DNA from: Bacteroidota bacterium | GTDB taxonomy: Bacteria > Bacteroidota > Bacteroidia > Chitinophagales > Chitinophagaceae | Direction of reading: 5' to 3' | Assembly: GCA_025361325.1 (NCBI GenBank) | Contig: JANYAL010000151.1 | Coordinates: 1 to 8,822 of the forward strand | DNA: 8,822 bases | Shown here: in pieces, positions 1 through 6,600 of the stretch | Layout: each line of letters opens with the position of its first letter | Position numbering within the stretch: position 1 is the stretch's first letter | Notes under the pieces: generated by a model | What the model was told of the DNA's origin: nothing | The model's database searches: none | What the model saw: only the letters and a program-made list of their open reading frames with translations | Made by a program: the position numbers and the translations under genes

Positions 1-1742
1 GTTAGATTGACCGTAGAACCCGGGCAAGTGGTATTGCTAATATCGGGACCGAGATTTGGTTTGGGTGAAAAAGAAACTGTAAAGATATCCAGATAAAAAC
101 TGGTATCCGCCGCGATATTCATTTTGATCCGGTATTTGATCGGACTGCTGGGTGCCGAGGTCACATCATCTGTAAAGCTGAAATTCCTCATTGCAAAACC
201 CCCAGTTGAGTTCTGTGTATTGAGTGGTACAAAATCCGGGTCGGTTAATAATTTCCTTTCCACCACCAAACTAATTGAAGAATCTGTCTTGACCGACCAC
301 TGCAGGATGCTTTTACAGCCTGCGAAGGATAGTTGTTTCGAATACAATCGCTGTATCAGTATGACAAAAGCTTTTTTGAGATTTGGAATACCATAGCCGG
401 TGCGGTTATCGGGGTTGGATGACTTGTCTGCCGAAGCTTCCATTGCAGTAATGATTCCCATATTCCGGACTTCAGGAAAAGCCTGCCACAGGCAAGTAGT
501 AAGACCGGCCATATTGGGGGTGGCAAAGGAAGTGCCGCTACCATAAGTGGGTTGTCCGTTGGTGGTATTTGCAATAGTAGCGCTAACGCCAACGGCTGCC
601 ACTTCAGGTTTGATCTGACCGCTGCTGTTTGGTCCATAGCTGCTGAAACTGCCCACGACACCTGAAGTGCTTACCGCACCCAATGTCATTACACTGTCGG
701 CATCGCCGGGGGTATCAACATAATGCCAGGCGGAATTTCCTTCATTGCCTGCGGCCACTACACAGAGGATACCCTTACGGACGGCCATGTTGGCAGCCCT
801 GGCAATTATTGTGGTATGGCCGTTCATGTCTGCATAGGTGTGGTCAAAGACAGGATTATCGAACTGATTATATCCTAGAGAAGTAGATGTGATATCAACA
901 CCGAGGCTGTCCGCCCTTTCAATTCCGGCAGCCCAGTTCTGTTCTTCAATGGGGTTTTCAGTAGCAGCATCTTCTGTTCGGAATAAATAGAAGGATGCCT
1001 TGGGTGCGCCGCCCATAAAGATGCCGGGCATGTTGGCCGCAATGATGCTGAAACAATTCATGCCATGGGGATGCTGATCATTAACAGCTGTATCCCCGCG
1101 AACAAAATCCCAGGTACCCAGTACCTGGCCATTATTACGAACGCTGTCAAATGTCGGGAGTGTTTGGTAATGATAAAATCCGGCATCCAGGATTGCCATC
1201 AGCATACCCTGTCCCCGAAACCCCCTGTTGTGCAGGAATTCTCCGTTGTGCAGGTGTACCTGGCCGTAAGACTGCCCGTAATTATAATAATCATTCACGT
1301 GCTGGGGAATAATTGGAATAGGCGCCCCCGAAGGATCCGGTCCGTCGAGCTTCTTATTTACCGGCCGAATTATTACAGCACCGATCGGAGCAGTGGAGAT
1401 CACAAATGGGAAGGTATTTATTTTGGCCAGTGCGGCAACATCTGTGGTCTGAATGGCCACCTGGTTCAACCATTTAGAGACATTCAAAACAGTAACAGCA
1501 CCGGCTAAGCGGATACTGTCGATATACCTGGGTGTAACTGGCAGATCGGTGGAATCAATCGGGATACCATATCTTGTCCTTCTCTGGATAGAACGCGGGG
1601 AGAGGTATTGGGCAGGATTGCTGATACTAAAAGGATTGCTGCCTTTGTCCTTCAGACGGATGATATATCGGGTAAACTGAGCATGCCCCGGTAAGGAAAA
1701 AGTGAAAAAACCGATACATATAAAGAGTAAATATTTTTTCAT
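1..1742 (-). CDS. Secreted S8 family (subtilisin-like) serine peptidase, C-terminus cut by window edge
   Basis: Reading leftward from the ATG at 1742-1740, the frame stays open for 580 codons to the window edge. Residues 1-21 are a signal peptide (MKK, a hydrophobic core, then GHA before Q22), so the product is exported. Residues 22 to about 145 look like the propeptide of Bacteroidota subtilases, including SPRSIQRRTRYGI at 48-60. The peptidase domain follows, with Asp186 (ILDAGF), His226 (HPHGMNC), oxyanion-hole Asn333 (AAGNEG) and nucleophile Ser405 (GTSFATPNMAG), so it should be active. Residues from about 465 form a beta-rich region, and 563-580 (NLGPDISNTTCPGSTVNL) resemble linkers seen before C-terminal domains of T9SS-related surface proteins. 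The sorting domain itself is not visible, so T9SS export is inferred. It lies 102 bp downstream of fabH on the same strand. The start has no Shine-Dalgarno sequence but an A-rich leader. The natural substrate is unknown. Confidence 0.93.
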   Translation of the reverse strand, partial: MKKYLLFICIGFFTFSLPGHAQFTRYIIRLKDKGSNPFSISNPAQYLSPRSIQRRTRYGIPIDSTDLPVTPRYIDSIRLAGAVTVLNVSKWLNQVAIQTTDVAALAKINTFPFVISTAPIGAVIIRPVNKKLDGPDPSGAPIPIIPQHVNDYYNYGQSYGQVHLHNGEFLHNRGFRGQGMLMAILDAGFYHYQTLPTFDSVRNNGQVLGTWDFVRGDTAVNDQHPHGMNCFSIIAANMPGIFMGGAPKASFYLFRTEDAATENPIEEQNWAAGIERADSLGVDITSTSLGYNQFDNPVFDHTYADMNGHTTIIARAANMAVRKGILCVVAAGNEGNSAWHYVDTPGDADSVMTLGAVSTSGVVGSFSSYGPNSSGQIKPEVAAVGVSATIANTTNGQPTYGSGTSFATPNMAGLTTCLWQAFPEVRNMGIITAMEASADKSSNPDNRTGYGIPNLKKAFVILIQRLYSKQLSFAGCKSILQWSVKTDSSISLVVERKLLTDPDFVPLNTQNSTGGFAMRNFSFTDDVTSAPSSPIKYRIKMNIAADTSFYLDIFTVSFSPKPNLGPDISNTTCPGSTVNL

Positions 1743-1812
1743 ACCTGCTGTTTGTTATTTTAAAATTACTGAAAAAAGGTGTTAGTCTTTAGTTCCTGGC
1801 TATAAAGAGAAT

Positions 1813-1827
1813 GTTTTTAACAAAAAC
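1813..1827 (-). repeat. Small perfect inverted repeat between fabH and the peptidase gene
   Basis: On the minus strand this reads GTTTTT-GTT-AAAAAC, a 6-bp perfect stem with a 3-nt loop, 18 bp past the fabH stop. It is almost entirely A/T and has no following T-tract, so it is a poor intrinsic terminator. It may be chance in A/T-rich spacer. The rest of the 102-bp gap shows no other structure or clear promoter. Confidence 0.2.
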
Positions 1828-1844
1828 CTATTCACTGATTTGGG

Positions 1845-2834
1845 TCAATACGCCCATTTCAACCAGGTAGCGCCCCAGGTAAACCCGCCGCCAAATGCTG
1901 CTAAGATGATATTGTCACCTTTGTGCAGCTGCTTTTCCCATTCCCATAAACAAAGGGGTAGTGTGCCTGCCGTGGTGTTCCCGTATTTCTGTATATTGAT
2001 CATTACTTTTTCTTTTGGAAGTCCCATACGGTTTGCCGTGGCATCAATAATGCGTAGGTTTGCCTGGTGCGGTACCAACCAGGCAATATCATCTGAGGTA
2101 AGGTTATTACGTTCCATCAGTTCATAACTAACTTCCGCCATTCCTTTAACAGCGAATTTGAATACTGCCTGTCCTTCCTGATATACGTAATGTTCGCCAG
2201 CCAATACTGTCTCTACAGTTGCAGGCTTTACTGAACCACCGGCCTTCATATGGAGGTACTTCCTTCCGCTGCCATCGCTTCGTAATATACTGTCCAGCAC
2301 CCCGTTGCCTTCCTCATTGGGTTCCAGTAAGACTGCACCGGCCCCATCGCCAAATATGATACAGGTTGCCCTGTCGCTGTAATCGATGATGCTGCTCATC
2401 TTGTCAACGCCCACAACTACCACTCTCTTATACCTTCCACTCTCTATCAATGCTGCGCCATTGGTCAATGCATAGAGAAACCCTGAACAAGCGGCACCTA
2501 CATCAAAACTGAAAGCATTAACAGCGCCTGCTTTGTCGCAAATAATATTTGCAGTTGCCGGGAATACCATATCCGGAGTTACAGTGGCACATATCAGGCA
2601 GTCTATTGTATCGGCTTTGATACCTCTTTTGTTACACAGTTCCAGCACTGCCGGCACAGCCAGGTCGCTACTTCCTAACCCTTCTCCTTTTAAAATCCTT
2701 CTTTCTTCAACTCCGGTTCTGGTGCGTATCCATTCATCATTGGTCTCAACCATGTTCTCAAGTTCCTTGTTGGTGAGCCGGTATTCCGGTACATATCCAC
2801 CCACGGCAGTTATTGCAGCAGTTATCTTTTGCAT
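1845..2834 (-). CDS. fabH: 3-oxoacyl-[acyl-carrier-protein] synthase III (KAS III)
   Basis: This is a complete 329-residue protein, a normal length for FabH. It condenses an acyl-CoA primer with malonyl-ACP in the cytoplasm, the first elongation step of type II fatty-acid synthesis. The thiolase-fold catalytic triad is intact: Cys116 (DVGAACSGF), His256 (VPHQAN) and Asn286 (KYGNTTAG). Other family marks are [16 protein letters not shown] at 31-46, [12 protein letters not shown] at 161-172 and the C-terminal [10 protein letters not shown] at 315-324. Phe91, in VFPATAN, appears to match E. coli Phe87 at the primer pocket; this does not settle primer choice, although Bacteroidota often use branched primers. 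The ATG at 2834 gives the usual FabH N-terminus ([12 protein letters not shown]). It is transcribed divergently from ruvA and ends in TGA, 102 bp before the peptidase gene. No other fatty-acid genes are adjacent in the window. Confidence 0.97.
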   Translation of the reverse strand: MQKITAAITAVGGYVPEYRLTNKELENMVETNDEWIRTRTGVEERRILKGEGLGSSDLAVPAVLELCNKRGIKADTIDCLICATVTPDMVFPATANIICDKAGAVNAFSFDVGAACSGFLYALTNGAALIESGRYKRVVVVGVDKMSSIIDYSDRATCIIFGDGAGAVLLEPNEEGNGVLDSILRSDGSGRKYLHMKAGGSVKPATVETVLAGEHYVYQEGQAVFKFAVKGMAEVSYELMERNNLTSDDIAWLVPHQANLRIIDATANRMGLPKEKVMINIQKYGNTTAGTLPLCLWEWEKQLHKGDNIILAAFGGGFTWGATWLKWAY

Positions 2835-2886
2835 GTGAATTTCTGTTTAACTAATTGAGGATTGCTCTTTTAAGGTGGAACAGACA

Positions 2887-2895
2887 CAAAATGTA
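2887..2895 (-). promoter_or_regulatory. fabH: Candidate -7 element for fabH
   Basis: Read on the minus strand this is TACATTTTG, close to the Bacteroidota -7 consensus TAnnTTTG with one extra T. It lies 52 bp upstream of the fabH ATG. I see no good -33 TTTG at the expected distance, so this is only a candidate. Confidence 0.3.
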
Positions 2896-2949
2896 AAAAT
2901 ACATAAAAAACCATTGGTATTTTTAACGTATTAGGTGCTAAAATAATCT

Positions 2950-2957
2950 TACTTTCG
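2950..2957 (+). promoter_or_regulatory. ruvA: Candidate -7 element for the ruvA-sprA unit
   Basis: TACTTTCG matches the Bacteroidota -7 consensus TAnnTTTG at all but one fixed position. It lies 88 bp upstream of the ruvA ATG, which would leave a leader of about 80 nt. No clear -33 TTTG is seen upstream. If it is real, it is probably also the nearest promoter for sprA, since the 33-bp ruvA-sprA gap offers little room for one. Confidence 0.35.
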
Positions 2958-2987
2958 CCACTGAATTTATCAAAGAACTCCGGGTGG

Positions 2988-3028
2988 GCGTTTAGTGTCA
3001 AAAACCGTCTGATTGATAAAGACACCGC
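2988..3028 (+). other. Weak inverted repeat in the ruvA leader
   Basis: GTGTC (2995-2999) can pair with GACAC (3021-3025), and GCG (2988-2990) with CGC (3026-3028) across a four-base bulge. A competing pairing, GTCT (3007-3010) with AGAC (3020-3023), uses some of the same bases. The stems are short and the main loop is 21 nt, so this may be chance. No known riboswitch or leader family is recognised. Confidence 0.15.
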
Positions 3029-3045
3029 TGACTATAAAATAGATT

Positions 3046-3630
3046 ATGTACGCATATTTGCAAGGGAGGTTCACTTTTAAAAGCCCTGCCCAAGTTCATT
3101 TAGAAGTTAATGGTGTTGGGTATGAATTGCATATTAGTTTAAATACATATTCCAGGATAAATCAGCTGGAACATGCAAGATTGTTTACTTACCTGCAGGT
3201 AAAAGAGGATTCGCACACACTGTATGGTTTTTTTGATCGGCAGGAGAAGGATATGTTCCTTTTATTGATAGGCGTTTCGGGAATCGGAGCAGCAACAGCT
3301 AGGATGATGTTGTCTAGTTTGAAAGCAGAAGAAATAAGCAAAGCCATTGTTCAAAGCAACATAAAGTTGCTGGAAAGTGTCAAAGGGATAGGAAAAAAAT
3401 CAGCAGAGCGCCTGGTTCTTGAGTTAAAAGATAAATTGGGTAAATATGCATCCGACTCTTCTTTTTCCGGAACCGGAGGCAATAGTTTAGAACAGGATGC
3501 GTTAAATGCATTAGTTGCCCTTGGAATTTCAAGGTCTCAGGCAGAGCAATCCATTCAAAAAATTATCCTGGCAGAACCATCCGTATCTTTATTGGAAGAT
3601 TTGATCAAAAAAGCCTTAAAAACCATATAA
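3046..3630 (+). CDS. ruvA: Holliday junction branch migration complex subunit RuvA
   Basis: This is a complete 194-residue protein, close to the usual RuvA length of about 190-205. RuvA binds four-way DNA junctions as a tetramer and positions the RuvB motors that drive branch migration during recombinational repair. The three expected domains can be followed: an N-terminal OB-fold at about 1-64 (MYAYLQGRF, VNGVGYEL, HTLYGFFDRQEKDMF), paired helix-hairpin-helix motifs at 76-85 (GVSGIGAATA) and 111-125 (SVKGIGKKSAERLVL), then a Ser/Gly-rich linker at about 135-147 and the small RuvB-contacting domain III at 148-194 (EQDALNALVALGISRSQAE). No ruvB or ruvC is in the window. The start has no Shine-Dalgarno sequence; it follows an A/T-rich stretch (ACTATAAAATAGATT). 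The TAA stop is 33 bp before sprA on the same strand, which suggests one transcript. Confidence 0.97.
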   Translation: MYAYLQGRFTFKSPAQVHLEVNGVGYELHISLNTYSRINQLEHARLFTYLQVKEDSHTLYGFFDRQEKDMFLLLIGVSGIGAATARMMLSSLKAEEISKAIVQSNIKLLESVKGIGKKSAERLVLELKDKLGKYASDSSFSGTGGNSLEQDALNALVALGISRSQAEQSIQKIILAEPSVSLLEDLIKKALKTI

Positions 3631-3663
3631 GAGAAAAGAATTCTACGTTAATTCATTTACCGG

Positions 3664-6600
3664 ATGTTGCTTATTAGAAAAAAGATCTGCCGTCTGCTGA
3701 GGTATACTGTATTGGCGGTAATTATATCCTCATGCTTTTCTCCCACTGCCTCCGCAACTCCACTGAACGGTTCTTTATTATATGACAGGGGTGATACTAC
3801 AATTCCCAATTATAAGGATAGTTTACCCTATCCAATTCATGATCGCCGGGGAGACTTCGTGTCTGACTACAGGAGAAGCACATTTGATCTTAACAATCCT
3901 TCCAACCTGAGGGATTCCGTGGCCTACGATCCTAAGACCCACCGATATCTGGTTTTTGAAAAGATTGGTAACAAATACTACCGTACAACCACCTCTTATA
4001 GCTTCGAGGAATACTGGCAGATGCGGGACCGGCAGGCAGAAATCGATTATTTCAAAAAAAGGGGTAATACCCTCAATATCCTCAACCGCGGTAGGGTGAA
4101 ACCCAAATTATCGATCTATGATAACCTGTTCAACAGGCTTTTTGGTAATGGGAAGATAAATATTACCCCGCAGGGAAATGTTGACCTTACTGCAGGATAC
4201 CAGGGTCAGAATATCAAGAACCCTACTTTACCGGAGCGGGCTCGTAAGAATGGGGGCTTTGATTTCGATATGCAGGCCCAGGTGAATGTGAATGCTGATA
4301 TCGGCGGCAAATTGAAATTCCCCATCAGTTATAATACCCTTGCCAACTTTGGTCAGGATAACCAGCTTAAGCTGGATTATACGGGCACTTCCGATGAAAT
4401 CGTAAAACGTTTTGAGTTGGGAAACGTGACTTTTCCTTCCCGTAGTACCCTTATACCCGGTGCCCAACAGCTATTTGGTGTAAAGACACAGTTACAGTTT
4501 GGTAAACTCTTTGTAACAGCAGTAGTTGCTAACCAAAAATCACAGCGACAGTCGGCCAACCTGGCTGGTGGGTCAGCTTCACAGCAGTTTGAGATTAAGG
4601 CCGATGAATATGAAGAGAACAGGCACTTCCTGCTTGCTCAGTATTTCCGGGCCAACTACAACAAAGTGATGTCCACTTTGCCAGCTCTGAAAAGCCCGGT
4701 CAAGGTCCTCCGATTACAGGTTTGGGTCACCAATAAGACTGGTATCACCACCGAGACCAGGGATGTAGTGGGGTTGACAAATCTTGGGGAGGATGGATTG
4801 GCCAATCCGGGTATTCCCACTAATGGTACCAATCCCACTTATGCAAATATAATATCCAATCCAAGTAACCGTAATCCCTCCACTGTTTTTAATAACCTGA
4901 TTACCCTGGGCTTAAATCCTATCCAGGATTTTGAGAAAACATTTGCACGCAAACTAGATTCCTCACAATACCAGGTTAACCCTGTTACCGGTTTTATTTC
5001 ATTGAGTACCCCCCTGCAGACCGATGAAGTGCTGTCTGTAGCTTACCAATATTCTTATAACGGAAAGATATACCAGGTAGGTGAATTCTCTGAAGACCTG
5101 CCTCCCGACAGCGCTTCCGGAAATCAAAAGATATTATTCCTGAAATTATTGAAAGCTACCTCCCAGCGTCCCTCCCTACCCATCTGGCACCTGATGCTGA
5201 AGAACGTATATGCCATTGGATATGGCACACTTTCGCCACAGGATTTTAAACTGGACGTTCTGTATCAACAACCCGGACTGGGAGCAAAAAGATATGTGCC
5301 TTTCGGAAATATCAACCAGGGATCTCCGATCATCTCATTGATAAATCTTGACAGGCTGAATAACCAGGGCGATCCGCAACCTGATGGAGTTTTCGACTTT
5401 GTGGAAGGGTATACCGTGTATTCGCAATACAGCAGGGTGATGTTCCCGGTTCTAGAACCATTCGGGCGCGACCTGGCCGCTGGTATATACTCCAGTCCCG
5501 GACTGCCTACCATAAAAGATACACTTTTCTATGCCCTCTATGATTCCATAAAGGCCGTGGCTGTCCAATATCCCAATCTCGACCGCTTTGTGCTGAAAGG
5601 CTCTGCAAAGATCTCAGGTTCTTCTGATATCAGTATCGGGTACAATGTTCCCAAGGGATCTGTTACCGTTACAGCAGGGGGAAGGGTACTGACCGAGGGT
5701 ATCGACTACGACGTCAATTACGACCTTGGAACCATAAAGATCATAAATGCGGCCATTGTAAATTCAGGTATACCTGTACAGGTGAATTCTGAGAATAATG
5801 CCAGTTTTGGTCTTCAACAGAAGAATTACATGGGTTTGCGATGGGATTATATGCTCAGGAACAAACCGAAGGAACAGTTGAGTTTCGGAGGAACCATCGT
5901 TCGGCTTGGAGAAATGCCCTTTTTCAGTAAAGTTACTTACGATAACAACAATACCGGGGGAACCAATGAGCCTATACGAAATACCATGTATGGACTGGAT
6001 GTGAATTACCGTAAAGAGGTACCCCGGCTTACCAAATTGTTGAACAAACTGCCGTTCTATAAATCAACAGCACCCTCTACAGTCAATTTCTTCGCAGAAG
6101 GCGCATACCTGCAACCAGGTCATGCCCCACAGATTGGTAAAGGTTCAAAAGGCATTATTAACATTGAAGACTTCGATGGTACACAATCCGGACTGGACCT
6201 TCGTTTCCCTCCAATCAACTGGGCTCTGGCATCAGTACCGGAAGGTGCAACCCAAAAAGGCAGTAACACCCTTTTGTTTCCGGAAGCCAGTCTGAACAAT
6301 GACCTCAATTCCGGTAAGAACCGGGCAAAGGTCTGCTGGTATGAGATCGAACCCACATTACAACAATATAAAGGAAGCAATAATCCTTTTTCCAATGATA
6401 GGGACCAATTAAGTGATCCCAGGGTTAGAGAAGTGTATCAGAAAGAAATATTCCCCCAAAAGACAACCGGTTTTGGTGAAAGCCAGCTTATCACATTTGA
6501 CCTAGCCTATTATCCAGACCAAAAAGGACCCTATAATTATGATGATGCATTAGGAAGCGTTAACAACAACGGTAAATTACTGAACCTTGGTAAAAGATGG

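Noticed and set aside
1065..1508. 147-codon open frame on the plus strand inside the peptidase gene
   Set aside because: It is antisense to the subtilase domain, where the minus-strand frame carries the catalytic motifs. Its product is Ile/Arg-rich with no recognisable domain, so it is a shadow.
1821..1830. Possible -7 element (minus-strand TAGGTTTTTG) for the peptidase gene
   Set aside because: It has extra T residues relative to TAnnTTTG, overlaps the small inverted repeat, and has no TTTG at the expected upstream distance.
1840..2838. Plus-strand open frames of 95 and 101 codons across the fabH locus
   Set aside because: They are antisense to an intact FabH with all three catalytic residues, and their products look like reverse-complement noise.
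3631..3663. Possible terminator or promoter between ruvA and sprA
   Set aside because: The 33-bp gap has no hairpin followed by a T-tract and no TAnnTTTG match.
3844..3852. RGD tripeptide in SprA (residues 62-64)
   Set aside because: A three-residue match in a 1719-residue protein is expected by chance, and it lies in a conserved periplasmic N-terminal part rather than an exposed adhesin loop.
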